Below are positions 35,970-45,717 of a stretch of 64,000 nucleotides of DNA, one piece after another. Position 1 is the stretch's first letter; each line of letters begins with the position of its first letter. Source of the stretch: Tetzosporium hominis (GTDB lineage: Bacteria; Bacillota; Bacilli; Bacillales_A; Planococcaceae); the NCBI RefSeq assembly GCF_002265435.1, contig NZ_NOKQ01000196.1, positions 62,001 to 126,000 on the forward strand, read 5' to 3'. The position numbers were made by a program, and so were the translations under genes. A model generated the notes under the pieces. That model ran no database searches, was not told where the DNA came from, and saw only the letters and a list, made by a program, of their open reading frames with translations.

Positions 35970-36975
35970 TTAATTAGTTCCTCGTGAGGTCTCTTTCAAA
36001 AGCACTTCTCCAAAGTCCCCTTCAACTTCACCTGTACTTATCGTGTGCGCGATTTTAGCACCGATTTTCGGATAAAAATGATGTCCATCAAAATAATTGG
36101 ACAAATCGTTTGTCACCGAATTCGGATACATGAAGTGATATACGGTGTCAGATGCACTTTCAATATCTGGCAAGCCACCGTTTGTAATCATCAAAGTTGC
36201 CTTCTTCAATCAACGCTTCGTAAAGAGGCGTTGAAATAGGTGTCGTGAAAACAATCAATTCCGCATTGGGATATGCCTCTTGAATAGCTAGCAATTCCTC
36301 TTTCAAACGTGGATCGTATTTATAGTGCTCACCGTAAAATTCGGTGCGGAACTTCTGGATTTTTGCTTTAGTCTCTTTTTCAATAGTGGCTTGTTCAAAT
36401 ACTTTCGCCTCTGCAATATTTTCGCGATTATACTGGCGTAACGCTTTTCTAGCATTTTCTTTCGACCACTCATAATTGCGTTTAGAATAATCCAAAACGT
36501 CAAGTGAAATCAAGTTTTTCCAGCGGTAAAAAGGCTCTTCAGCGGTTTGGATATAAGGAGCTAGATCCACCGCATTCTCACTTTGATAGATACTGCTTTT
36601 AAAGAAGTCGACACCTAAAATAATCCGCTCAAACGGTCTGTCATTTTGCTGCTGCGCAAATTCAATCATTGGACGATACTCTAGGAAGGATAAATCGCTT
36701 GCTGAGAAGTTGTATACTTTCATATCTTTAAACTGATCCGCCGGTACATAGGTCGTTCTACTACTCCCAATTAACAGCGTGTCGTAATCAGGTTTTCCAA
36801 AATAGAGTTCATTCACTTTTTGTTGGCGTTCATCTATAACGGCTTGCACGTCATTATAGGCATGTTTATGAGAAAAACTCCAAAGTGGATCAATCCAGTA
36901 AGAAAAGGAACCAATGACGAGTAGTGGAACCAGCGCCATGATCATGAAGATGCCTATAAAAAATCGGTAATTCAT
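35970..36975 (-). pseudogene. SGNH-type partner of MBOAT acyltransferase, split by a +1 frameshift
   Basis: The first frame (36975 to 36160) encodes an N-terminal membrane anchor and an SGNH-like domain with the nucleophile block LLIGSSRTTYV, ending FDDYKRWLARY. A second frame (to 35970) continues with SASDTVYHFMYPNSV and the block YFDGHHFYP, which looks like the catalytic Asp-His motif of the same fold. Removing one G from the GG at 36169-36170 (plus strand) joins them as WLADIESASD. The intact protein would be about 334 residues. Such proteins act with an MBOAT, here the next gene 15 bases upstream, in O-acylation of extracellular polymers. As it stands, nucleophile and Asp-His motif are separated. 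Confidence 0.8.
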
Positions 36976-36990
36976 GAAACCTCTCCTTTT

Positions 36991-38379
36991 CTAGAAATTG
37001 AAATATAAGAACTCCGACACTTGTTGGAGCTTTAGTGCTACGTACAAGAACATTCCTCCAGCAAGTAGTGCATATGCCGGATTCGGCTTTAGGTCTTGCA
37101 TCCATGCAAATGAGTTTTTAACAAAGAATGCAAGAACTGCTGCTCCAAGTGTATAGATCGCTAGCTCAGATGGTTGAGCTGAAAAGACGGCCAGTGGTTC
37201 AGTGATTGCCGAAATATCCGCCATCTTATTCAATACAATGAGAGCATCTTCAACGGTTAACGCCCGGAAGAACACCCAAGTCGCATTGACAAACTGGAAT
37301 GTGATGAACCAAGCAATAAGCATCGGAAGTCTAAACCCTTTTTGAGACCAAAACCGGTGCACTATCATTGCGAGTCCGTGTAATGTGCCCCAGATCACAA
37401 ATGTCCAACCCGCGCCGTGCCAGATTCCACTGACAAAAAAAATAATGAAGATATTGACATAGGTTCTAGGAATCGATTTCCGACTTCCCCCTAACGGTAT
37501 ATACAAGTAGGCAGTTAAGAATCGCGACAAAGTGATATGCCAACGTCTCCAGAAATCTTGGATGGAGACAGCCTTATAGGGTGAATTGAAATTAATCGGT
37601 AACGCGATATTAAATAGCAAAGCTAGTCCAATTGCCATGTCACTATACCCACTAAAGTCGAAGTACAACTGGAATGTGTACGCAAGAGATGTCATCCAAG
37701 CTTCAGATGTGGTCAGTGCATCGACATTTGCATACCCCTCATTAGCCCATACCGCAAAGGTGTCCGCAATGGCCACTTTCTTAAATAAGCCGAGGGAGAA
37801 AATGAACAACCCTTTTGCGATGTTCTCTGCATGCATACGCTTTTTGCTGGAGTCCGCAAATTGTCCCATTACCTCACTGTGGTGGACGATCGGGCCCGCA
37901 ATCAACTGAGGAAAGAAAGAAATGAACACCGCATAGTTGATAAACCGGTTGTCTTCAACCTTTCCTTTATAGATATCGACGAGATAAGCAATTTGTTGGA
38001 ATGTATAAAAGCTTATAGCTAGCGGCAGTAAGAGGTGCAACAGTTGAAAGTTTGTTCCTACAAGAGCATTCAAATTTTCTATAAAGAAATCCGTGTATTT
38101 AAAATAGCCAAGTAAGCCTACATTAAATAGGATTCCTAAGACTAATAAAAGCTTGCGATGACGCGTCCCTTTCATCATCCCCGTTCCTACCGAATAGTTA
38201 ACGAGAATAGAAGAAACTAAGAGGCCAAGGTACGCTGGATTCCACCATGCATAGAAAAACAAAGATGCTGCTAAAAGCAGCAGCATCCCTCCAGTTGGGT
38301 GAATTTTAGTTAATGCAAAATAAAGAATAAAGACGATTGGTAAAAAAACAAATATAAATTCAAACGAATTGAATAACAT
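36991..38379 (-). CDS. MBOAT-family O-acyltransferase (AlgI/DltB-like)
   Basis: A 462-residue polytopic protein with about eleven membrane segments. Characteristic stretches are LFFYAWWNPAYLGLL, LLPLAISFYTFQQIAYLVD, FPQLIAGPIVHH, YFDFSGYSDMAIG, NFNSPYKAVSIQDFWRRWHITLSRF and the catalytic-histidine region GIWHGAGWTFVIWGTLHGL. The family moves acyl groups across the membrane for transfer to alginate, peptidoglycan or teichoic acids. Position between a glycosylation set and an SGNH partner suggests acetylation of a wall or membrane polymer; the acceptor is not determined. Confidence 0.9.
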   Translation of the reverse strand: MLFNSFEFIFVFLPIVFILYFALTKIHPTGGMLLLLAASLFFYAWWNPAYLGLLVSSILVNYSVGTGMMKGTRHRKLLLVLGILFNVGLLGYFKYTDFFIENLNALVGTNFQLLHLLLPLAISFYTFQQIAYLVDIYKGKVEDNRFINYAVFISFFPQLIAGPIVHHSEVMGQFADSSKKRMHAENIAKGLFIFSLGLFKKVAIADTFAVWANEGYANVDALTTSEAWMTSLAYTFQLYFDFSGYSDMAIGLALLFNIALPINFNSPYKAVSIQDFWRRWHITLSRFLTAYLYIPLGGSRKSIPRTYVNIFIIFFVSGIWHGAGWTFVIWGTLHGLAMIVHRFWSQKGFRLPMLIAWFITFQFVNATWVFFRALTVEDALIVLNKMADISAITEPLAVFSAQPSELAIYTLGAAVLAFFVKNSFAWMQDLKPNPAYALLAGGMFLYVALKLQQVSEFLYFNF

Positions 38380-38443
38380 GGACGTGCCTCCGAGCAGTTA
38401 AATTCACTTTCTCTATCATACACCATCTAGTGGCATACGGGAA

Positions 38444-39682
38444 TCATCGCTTCTGTTTATAAATCCAAAGTGCTGGCACAAGAAGCAATGCTAGACACAT
38501 TCCGACAAGACCTAAATCTCCGTAACTGAATAAGCCTACTACGATTCCTGAGGTCAAACTTCCTAATGTACCTGAGATAGCGACCAACACATCCAATGTT
38601 CCTTGGTAACGAGCTCTTACACTTAAACTTGTAGAATCAATCAGTAAAGAGGTTCCTGCAATCAACCCGAAGTTCCACCCTATTCCGAGGAGTACGAGAG
38701 GAATGATCATCTCTACAAGATTGTCACCTGAGGCTTGAAGTGTCATCAGACCTGCAGTACCTAAGGTCACACTCGAGGCGAGGATCATAGGAATTCGTCC
38801 TACACGGTCAACAACGACTCCTGTAACTAGAGATGGAAGATACATAGCAGCAACATGAAGACTTATGACAAGTCCGACTGCCTTTAATGCCGCTCCATGT
38901 CCTTCCATGTGAATAGGCGTCATCGTCATAATGGCAACCATTACGAACTGTGTAACAACCAGTACCGCTCCTGCTAAATAGACTCCAGCCATAGAAGTCC
39001 GTTCTTCGATTGCATCTTTCACGACATGTGTCGCAGCAGAAAGTTCTTGAGCAACTAAAAAAGGATCTGGTCGCAAGCCTATAAACAATACTACGCCCGC
39101 TAGTATGTATGCAACTGCAGCAAGTATAAACGGACCTGTCAGCGCAGGGAGCCCAATTGCTAAAGCCACTTGTCCCATCGGTTCAACGAGATTTGGCCCC
39201 GCTACCGCTCCTACAGTAGTAGCTACTAAAGCAGTACTAACCGCTTTCCCTCGTTGATTTGGTTTGGCAAGATCTGTGCCCGCGTAACGGGCTTGAAGAT
39301 TTGTCGCCGTCCCTGCTCCATATACAAAGAGCGCTGCAAAGAATAAAGGTACCCACTCCATTGTAGTTCCGATAATCACTCCAATGGCGCCAACTCCACC
39401 AAGCAAAAAGCCACTTCCCAGTCCAATTCGTCTACCGATTTTTTGTGTCAGACGACCGATTGTAAATGCTGTTGCAGCTGAACCTAAAGTAAATAAGGCA
39501 GCTGGTAAACCAGTAAGTGCCGTCAAACCGAATAAATCACGAGCAATTAAAGCTCCTACTGTTATTCCTGCGGCAAGCCCTGCCCCACCAAAGAATTGAG
39601 AAAATACAACAATCCAAAGGGTTCGCTTGTAGAGTGTTTGACGCTTTTCTTCATTGAGCTGCTGATTGTCACTGAAATGCAT
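38444..39682 (-). CDS. Major facilitator superfamily transporter
   Basis: A 412-residue protein with about twelve membrane segments. The MFS loop motif appears as GRLTQKIGRRIGLGSG (about 76-91) and again as VVDRVGRIPM after helix 8. Several glycine-rich helices (GGAGLAAGITVGALIARD) are typical of drug or sugar efflux carriers. The substrate cannot be inferred. It lies in the middle of the surface-polymer operon, 15 bases after gtrA, so it is probably cotranscribed, but a role in polymer export is only a possibility. Confidence 0.8.
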   Translation of the reverse strand: MHFSDNQQLNEEKRQTLYKRTLWIVVFSQFFGGAGLAAGITVGALIARDLFGLTALTGLPAALFTLGSAATAFTIGRLTQKIGRRIGLGSGFLLGGVGAIGVIIGTTMEWVPLFFAALFVYGAGTATNLQARYAGTDLAKPNQRGKAVSTALVATTVGAVAGPNLVEPMGQVALAIGLPALTGPFILAAVAYILAGVVLFIGLRPDPFLVAQELSAATHVVKDAIEERTSMAGVYLAGAVLVVTQFVMVAIMTMTPIHMEGHGAALKAVGLVISLHVAAMYLPSLVTGVVVDRVGRIPMILASSVTLGTAGLMTLQASGDNLVEMIIPLVLLGIGWNFGLIAGTSLLIDSTSLSVRARYQGTLDVLVAISGTLGSLTSGIVVGLFSYGDLGLVGMCLALLLVPALWIYKQKR

Positions 39683-39697
39683 AAAGTTCCCCTCGTT

Positions 39698-40066
39698 CTA
39701 GTTACTTTTAATAATTTTACGAGACAATACAAATGTAAATGGAATTGTTCCAACGGAAGCTAGTAACGAACTAATTTTCTCATTGACGCCTAACCAGTCG
39801 GTAAAGACGATGATGAGTCCCGTTGAGATGATGATTTGTACCACATAAACAAGTGGAAACTGAAAGAAAGAGCGCCACGAAACGCGGGCTCTATAAGTAA
39901 ATAATGTATTTAAAAAGTACGAGCCTATCATACTGATGACAAAGGCGATCCAGTGTGAAGGAACATAGTGAAGCTCTACCACTTCAGTAAACAGCACAAA
40001 CCATCCAAAATAATGCAGTGTATTAAAAACCCCTACAGCTATAAATCGTAATAATTCTTTGTTCAT
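39698..40066 (-). CDS. GtrA-family flippase-like protein
   Basis: A 122-residue membrane protein with four helices, the standard GtrA size. [35 protein letters not shown] and the terminal [11 protein letters not shown] are the family signatures. GtrA proteins are thought to help move undecaprenyl-phosphate-linked sugars to the outer face of the membrane. It overlaps the galU gene by four bases and works, by inference, with the GT2 enzyme at 44763 and the GtrII-type enzyme at 43067. Confidence 0.9.
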   Translation of the reverse strand: MNKELLRFIAVGVFNTLHYFGWFVLFTEVVELHYVPSHWIAFVISMIGSYFLNTLFTYRARVSWRSFFQFPLVYVVQIIISTGLIIVFTDWLGVNEKISSLLASVGTIPFTFVLSRKIIKSN

Positions 40067-40944
40067 GTGCGAGCCTTCTTATCTTGTAAAATTTCAAGAA
40101 GGTAGGCAAGGACATCGTCTTTCAAATCAGGACGCTTCAACGCCAAATCAATCGTAGTTTTTACAAATCCTAGTTTTTCTCCAACATCATAACGTTGTCC
40201 TTCAAACGCGTAGCCAAAGACTTCCTGCGAATGGAGTAGTTGCTCGATTGCATCGGTCAATTGGACTTCTCCTCCAGCCCCCACTTTTTGTTGATCTAAA
40301 ATCGTGAAGATTTCAGGAGTTAATATATAGCGTCCCATAATGGCCATACGAGAATCCGTAGTTCCAGGTTGTGGTTTCTCAATCATTCCCTCTACCTTAT
40401 AGACCTTACCTTGCTGTTCTTTATATTCAATAATTCCATAACGATTTGTTTCGTTTGCAGGAACTTCTTGAACTGCTACAACTGAGGCTCCTGTTTGATC
40501 ATAGTGATTGATCAATTGTTTCAAACCTGGTGTCTCGGCATCGATGATGTCATCACCTAGTAATACAGCGAAGGGTTCATCCCCGATAAACTTTCGAGCA
40601 CACCAGACAGCATGTCCAAGTCCCTTTGGCTCTTTTTGACGAATGTAATGAATTTCTACATTTCCTGATTGACGCACGTCAAATAACTCTTGAAGCTTTT
40701 GTTTTTCTTCTAAATGACTTTCGAGTTCAAACGAATGGTCAAAGTGGTCTTCAATCGCTCGCTTGTTTTTACCCGTTACAATTAGAATATCTTCAATTCC
40801 AGAAGCAATGGCCTCTTCTACGATATATTGAATCATCGGTTTGTCGATGATAGGTAGCATTTCTTTTGGCGTAGCTTTAGTCGCTGGTAAAAAACGAGTG
40901 CCAAGCCCCGCTGCTGGAATGATGGCTTTTTTGATTGGTTTCAT
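40063..40944 (-). CDS. galU: UTP-glucose-1-phosphate uridylyltransferase
   Basis: A 293-residue cytoplasmic nucleotidyltransferase that makes UDP-glucose. Diagnostic features are [24 protein letters not shown] at the N-terminus, [31 protein letters not shown] and the C-terminal [10 protein letters not shown]. It is the GtaB/GalU enzyme of Bacillales, which supplies glucose for glycolipid and teichoic acid modification. It overlaps gtrA by four bases and follows the LtaS-like gene. Confidence 0.95.
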   Translation of the reverse strand: MKPIKKAIIPAAGLGTRFLPATKATPKEMLPIIDKPMIQYIVEEAIASGIEDILIVTGKNKRAIEDHFDHSFELESHLEEKQKLQELFDVRQSGNVEIHYIRQKEPKGLGHAVWCARKFIGDEPFAVLLGDDIIDAETPGLKQLINHYDQTGASVVAVQEVPANETNRYGIIEYKEQQGKVYKVEGMIEKPQPGTTDSRMAIMGRYILTPEIFTILDQQKVGAGGEVQLTDAIEQLLHSQEVFGYAFEGQRYDVGEKLGFVKTTIDLALKRPDLKDDVLAYLLEILQDKKART

Positions 40945-41035
40945 ATGACCTCTCCTATTTCTCTAGTTCTACCGTTTTGGATTTCATCAATTCACCGCCA
41001 CGAGAATTGTAAACGATGAATTGAATTTGATCCCC

Positions 41036-43051
41036 TTAGGATACTTTATCAACTGGTACCGTGAACTTGGAAAGTCCGGGTTCAAGTCGTTGCCATCCAA
41101 AGGATTCTGTAGGCTCACCATTTACAACAACTTTTGTATATTTAGGTGCGCCATGTAGTGTCCATTCGTAATTTATTTCAGTTACAGTTGATTCTACAAT
41201 TTCTAGAGAATCGTAAAGACCTAGATGAAAATCTTCTTGAATAGGGACCTCTCCCACTTGCTCTTCCATATAGCGGTCTCCGTGTAACCAATCATGTTGA
41301 ATGAGTTGTAAATCTTCCATTGCAGATGTTCTAGGTTCCTCTTGGTCTGGCCACTGAGCAAACGGGATCCGTTCGTTGCCTTCATTCATAACAGTTTGGC
41401 CGATTGATGTGATGGTATTACCCTCAATACCAGTAAGTTCAGTCATAATAGCTGGTAAAAAGTTCGGTGAGATGTTTTGCTGTTTCGACTCGATTCCTTT
41501 TGAACTCCAAATGAAGTAAGGAACACTGTGCATCGTCAAGAAATCTTGATAGTTCCCGTTCCAGTCTTCTGCAAGGTCTGTTCCTAAAGGTCCGTAAAGT
41601 TCATTCCCATTTGGAAAACTTGGGAGATGATCTCCCCAAAATACAACAATCGTTTCTTCTTCTTGAGACTCCAACGTCTCTAGTAAACGACCAAGCTCTC
41701 TATCGGCCTCATGAACTTTATCAACATAATCGTTTAAATAAGGTCGCACTTCATCCGTTAAGGCATCTGGTTTTACGAATTCGGATTCTTGCTGACGTCC
41801 ATATGGCATGTGCGCTTCTGTTGACACTGCGTGAATAAAGTCAGGAGCTTTAGTAAACTCTAACGTTTCCAAAATAGCGTCCGTCATATGTTGATCCGTT
41901 GGAAAGGCTCCGCCTGGAGTATTTGGCTTCTCAAGATTCATAAATTCACCAGAGATGTACTGATGAAATCCCAGGTTTTTATACACTGAATTTCGTTGAT
42001 AAAACCAAGCAAAGTACCCGTGGATGGCAGTAGCCTCATATCCAGCCCGCGTAAATAAAGAAGGTAAAGCTGGGACAGGTTGATAGAGGAAGAGTTGATA
42101 AGGCACATAATCTGGTCGCATGAACTGCATGCTAAAACCAGTTAACGCCTCAAATTCAACATTGGCTGTCCCCCCTCCGAACTCAGAACTATACATGGTT
42201 CCATGAATGGATTCAGTTGCATAGTTTCTAAAGTTGGGAACAGGGTCTTTTTGAAAATGCTGTTCTCCAAATGTATACGGATCGATAAATGATTCACTCA
42301 TGATATAGATAACATTTGGTTTGGTCTCGTTCGTAGAAGCAGACACTGGGTACCGCTTAACTACTTGGTCGATTGCTTGTTCCGAGTACCCTTCAGGTGG
42401 CTTTACTTCCGATTCTTTTGCAAGCACAACAAAGTTTGCTAGCATTCCGTTATTCTTCATTCCTACTTCAAGCTTCCATAGCGTCTTTTGTAACCCCGCA
42501 TATTGCGATGGTGAGAAAGGACGATCCGTCCAAAGGGCGAAAAAGAAGAATGCAGAAGCTGCAAATACAAGAAGCTTAATTGCCCACCATTCTCGCTTCT
42601 TAGGAAGCATGTATAGAATGAATGCAAACACTACGATACTAAAGACTACTCCAGCTGCAAGTACCCCTAAATTAATTTCTACAGGAAACTCAAACCCTGT
42701 CACTTCACGAAACAATCTAAAATCATCCAGTGTTACTGGTGCACTTCGTAGTTCAAGTTTAAATCGATTGGCTACTCCAAATAGTAGTAACAAAAGTGTC
42801 AACAAGAAACTCATCGTGTAATAGAGCTTTCTTGGTAAAATATGGAGCACTCCAAATAAAGAAACGTACATGACATAGTTTAATAAGAAGCGTTTATCAA
42901 AAGATGTAATCCACTCAGGTACAGGCATGTTCAACATACCCCGAACTAACCATTCATTGATTAGCAGCAGGACGAGGGGAACAATAAAGACAGTCGACAA
43001 AGTGATTACAGACAAAATCCACTTTGGCAGTATTCCATTAAGTCTGCTCAT
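41036..43051 (-). CDS. LtaS-like polyglycerol-phosphate synthase (sulfatase family), C-terminus cut by in-frame TAA
   Basis: 671 residues as read: five membrane helices (about 10-180) and an extracellular sulfatase-fold domain (about 245-600). Active-site features are VIYIMSESF, the probable catalytic Thr in FGGGTANVEFEALTG, and FWGDHLPSFP. LtaS enzymes polymerise glycerol phosphate from phosphatidylglycerol into lipoteichoic acid. The C-terminus has an accessory Ig-like segment (about 600-671). A TAA at 41036-41038 ends the frame, but the same phase continues with GDQIQFIVYNSRGGELMKSK to a TAG at 40955-40957, so 26 residues are lost. The catalytic domain is complete, so the protein is probably still active. 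It lies 15 bases after the GtrII-type gene. Confidence 0.88.
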   Translation of the reverse strand: MSRLNGILPKWILSVITLSTVFIVPLVLLLINEWLVRGMLNMPVPEWITSFDKRFLLNYVMYVSLFGVLHILPRKLYYTMSFLLTLLLLLFGVANRFKLELRSAPVTLDDFRLFREVTGFEFPVEINLGVLAAGVVFSIVVFAFILYMLPKKREWWAIKLLVFAASAFFFFALWTDRPFSPSQYAGLQKTLWKLEVGMKNNGMLANFVVLAKESEVKPPEGYSEQAIDQVVKRYPVSASTNETKPNVIYIMSESFIDPYTFGEQHFQKDPVPNFRNYATESIHGTMYSSEFGGGTANVEFEALTGFSMQFMRPDYVPYQLFLYQPVPALPSLFTRAGYEATAIHGYFAWFYQRNSVYKNLGFHQYISGEFMNLEKPNTPGGAFPTDQHMTDAILETLEFTKAPDFIHAVSTEAHMPYGRQQESEFVKPDALTDEVRPYLNDYVDKVHEADRELGRLLETLESQEEETIVVFWGDHLPSFPNGNELYGPLGTDLAEDWNGNYQDFLTMHSVPYFIWSSKGIESKQQNISPNFLPAIMTELTGIEGNTITSIGQTVMNEGNERIPFAQWPDQEEPRTSAMEDLQLIQHDWLHGDRYMEEQVGEVPIQEDFHLGLYDSLEIVESTVTEINYEWTLHGAPKYTKVVVNGEPTESFGWQRLEPGLSKFTVPVDKVS

Positions 43052-43066
43052 TACACTTCCCCCTTC

Positions 43067-44578
43067 CTACTTCTCTTGAAACTTTACAACTACAATTCCG
43101 TTGATCGTGTCTACCGCACCTTCACGTGGCCAAGTGGGCATTTGTTGGAATTCTTCTGTTTCTTTTAGAGCCTCTATTTCATCAGACTTCGCGTATTTCA
43201 CTGGTGTACCAAGAACCGTATCGAAGAAATAGTTGAACTGATACGGGACAATCAAAATGCGCTCTCCCACAATTCCCGTCAATGCAGGAAGCTGCTCTTT
43301 CACAGGGCCTGCCCCCACACTACTGCGCACAGCATATCGCCCTACGATTGCTACTTTTGTCTCTCGTGTGTACTCCGGTTGACTTTCGATTCGAGCAATG
43401 ACACGATTCGCAAATTGTGTGGTTTTCTCAAAACGCAGTTGAAGGTGCAAATACGAGATATTTGCAATAATTGCTGAGTTAAAAATAGTTAGTGACAAAG
43501 CTAGAACAGAGAACCATGCCAACACTTTTTGAGTTGTTGCATATTCATAAAATACAATCAATGTCATATAAAGTGTGACGAGCCCCATGATCATTAACAC
43601 ATGATAGACTACGCCTGGTGACACAAAGTATAAGCTGTAAGTAAAGAATGGGATGATAACAATTCCACCAGCTACTAGAAGTATTCTGTGTACCGGACGT
43701 TTGAATGCAAATGCGACTACAAAAGCAATAAGTAACACTAAGACGATAGCATTTGCAATATGGAACATGGTAATGGTTCCGTCTGAAACGATTCCCCCAA
43801 CAAAGAAGTCTAAGAAATCATCTTTACTTTCAGTGAGCAAAGCACGAATACTGTCTGAACGTTCTCCGATTTCATTTAAACCTTGGTAGTTTCGGATGGA
43901 TGTTGAAAGGCGTTGATACAAGAAAAAAGTAACGGCATACAGTCCCATTCCACCTACTACGGTTGCAATCATTCGACCCAGATCAAGTAAAATCTCTTTA
44001 AGTGATCTTTCAGAATCAAGTAATCGATGGATAATAACGACAGTTGCAAGAGCCATAGCAAAAGGTAAATTGGCTTGATAAATTCCTACTGCCACATAAA
44101 AAAAGACCGAACCTAGTAGAAACCCAAAACGCCATTTCAGTGTGACAAGTAAGGCAAGCGCCACCATGAAGTAACCAAAGATATAAGCATCTGCAGTGAA
44201 CATATAAGCAAACGTTGAAGTGATAACTGGGAATGTGACGAGCACTCCCGCAAGCATGTAAATAGAAAATGATTTTTTTAAATTTAACAATTCAATTAAA
44301 ACAATGACTAAAAGGCTCATATAAAAAATTGATAATAACCCATTGATCATAGAGAGATCAAAGTAAGAGCCTATCCAACTGACAGGTCCTAAAAAGAACC
44401 GCCCTAATCCAAAGTTCAATTGATCTGCATACGTATTCACTAATCCATCATGATTGGGAATGTACTGCGTGAAAATAATGAGATGTGTAAGTAGTCCGAT
44501 GATCCAAGTGGCTATAAATCCTTTTTTCCATTCCGGTGTAATTTTCTTCTTAAATTTTCCTAACAATTCTTCTGGCAT
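43067..44578 (-). CDS. GtrII-type membrane glucosyltransferase (Glucos_trans_II)
   Basis: A 503-residue protein with about eleven membrane segments. The segment ADQLNFGLGRFFLGP and the region FAYMFTADAYIFGYFMVALALLVTLK match the Glucos_trans_II family. These GT-C enzymes take glucose from undecaprenyl phosphate on the outer side of the membrane and place it on a surface polymer. ATG 44578 is preferred (GGTGGG upstream); an upstream in-frame ATG at 44596 is possible. It is the first gene of the probable operon running to 35970. Confidence 0.78.
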   Translation of the reverse strand: MPEELLGKFKKKITPEWKKGFIATWIIGLLTHLIIFTQYIPNHDGLVNTYADQLNFGLGRFFLGPVSWIGSYFDLSMINGLLSIFYMSLLVIVLIELLNLKKSFSIYMLAGVLVTFPVITSTFAYMFTADAYIFGYFMVALALLVTLKWRFGFLLGSVFFYVAVGIYQANLPFAMALATVVIIHRLLDSERSLKEILLDLGRMIATVVGGMGLYAVTFFLYQRLSTSIRNYQGLNEIGERSDSIRALLTESKDDFLDFFVGGIVSDGTITMFHIANAIVLVLLIAFVVAFAFKRPVHRILLVAGGIVIIPFFTYSLYFVSPGVVYHVLMIMGLVTLYMTLIVFYEYATTQKVLAWFSVLALSLTIFNSAIIANISYLHLQLRFEKTTQFANRVIARIESQPEYTRETKVAIVGRYAVRSSVGAGPVKEQLPALTGIVGERILIVPYQFNYFFDTVLGTPVKYAKSDEIEALKETEEFQQMPTWPREGAVDTINGIVVVKFQEK

Positions 44579-44762
44579 TCTTTTTGACCCACCCATTCAA
44601 GCTTTTTTCTCTGTTTTCATCCACTAAGTATAGCATGATTAGCAAGACATTCAGGAAAGAAATTGGAAATCTCCTGTGCTTTTTCCCATTCCTCCTTCAT
44701 TTGACGTATACTGAGAAAGAAAGATACAAAAAGGAACGGTATTGTTTAAAGGAGCTAGTTGA

Positions 44763-45713
44763 ATGAAACGAATTACACTGTTAATCCCCGCTTACAATGA
44801 AGAAGAAGTTCTCCCCCTCCTAATCCGAAGATTAGATGAAGTGACTTCTAAGTTACCGAACTATGCATTTGAATATTTATTTGTGAATGATGGAAGCACA
44901 GACCGTACGTATGAACTACTCTGTGAATTCCATGCAGCTCACCCTCTTGTTTCTGTGGTAAATCTATCACGTAATTTTGGCAAAGAATCTGCTATGCTTG
45001 CAGGATTTGATTACATAAAGGGCGATGCGGTAGTCATCTTAGATGCTGATTTGCAGGATCCGCCGGAACTGATTCCTGAGATGATCGAGTACTGGGAGCA
45101 AGGGTATGAAGACGTCTATGCAAAACGAAAAAGTCGTGAAGGTGAATCTTTCTTCAAAAAATGGTCATCTGAGCGGTATTATCGCATCTTAGAGAAACTT
45201 TCAGATGTTCCGGTTCAAAAAGATACTGGAGATTTTCGTTTATTAGATAGAAAATGTATTACTGCCCTTCAGTCTATTCGTGAATCTAAACGCTACACAA
45301 AGGGCATGTTCAGCTGGATTGGTTTTCGCAAGAAAGAAATTTTGTTTGACCGAGATGCCCGAGCCGCTGGTGATACAAAGTGGAATTATTTGAAGTTAGT
45401 CAATTTAGCATTAGATGGAATTACTTCCGCCACAATTGCTCCACTACGTTTTGCATCATGGAGTGGTATTGCGATTTCATTGTTAGCCTTTATCTATATC
45501 ATTTTCATCATTGTTCGTACGCTACTATACGGAGATCCTGTGGCAGGTTATCCTTCCATGATGGCCGTCATCCTGTTTCTAGGAGGCGTTCAACTATTGT
45601 CTCTCGGGATTATCGGCGAATACTTAGGAAAAATCTTTTTTGAGACGAAGAAGCGCCCTGTCTATTTCCTAGATGTTTATTTACCTGCTTCCACTCTTGA
45701 AGCGAAGGAGTGA
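44763..45713 (+). CDS. GT2 undecaprenyl-phosphate glucosyltransferase (CsbB/GtrB-like)
   Basis: A 316-residue enzyme. The N-terminal GT-A domain (about 1-225) has LIPAYNEEEVLP, LFVNDGSTDRTYELL, NLSRNFGKESAML, the metal-binding DADLQDPPELI and the acceptor region DTGDFRLLDRK. Two C-terminal helices (about 235-260 and 268-292) anchor it to the membrane. This is the GtrB/CsbB layout that transfers a sugar from UDP-glucose (or a related donor) to undecaprenyl phosphate inside the cell. It is divergent from the GtrII-type gene. Possible promoter TTGACG at 44701-44706 with a poor -10. The VanY gene follows after four bases. Confidence 0.9.
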   Translation: MKRITLLIPAYNEEEVLPLLIRRLDEVTSKLPNYAFEYLFVNDGSTDRTYELLCEFHAAHPLVSVVNLSRNFGKESAMLAGFDYIKGDAVVILDADLQDPPELIPEMIEYWEQGYEDVYAKRKSREGESFFKKWSSERYYRILEKLSDVPVQKDTGDFRLLDRKCITALQSIRESKRYTKGMFSWIGFRKKEILFDRDARAAGDTKWNYLKLVNLALDGITSATIAPLRFASWSGIAISLLAFIYIIFIIVRTLLYGDPVAGYPSMMAVILFLGGVQLLSLGIIGEYLGKIFFETKKRPVYFLDVYLPASTLEAKE

Positions 45714-45717
45714 TTTT

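Noticed and set aside
31150-41038. TAA recoding as an explanation for two in-frame TAA codons
   Set aside because: Other genes in the window end normally at TAA (for example the LCP and tctA genes), no readthrough context is seen, and the nearby frameshift points to simple mutation or error.
42321-42821. 166-codon open frame on the plus strand
   Set aside because: Antisense to the membrane part of the LtaS-like gene; composition is that of a reverse-strand shadow.
44584-44766. Short open frame before the GT2 gene
   Set aside because: No ribosome binding site, overlaps both divergent starts and covers the likely promoter region.
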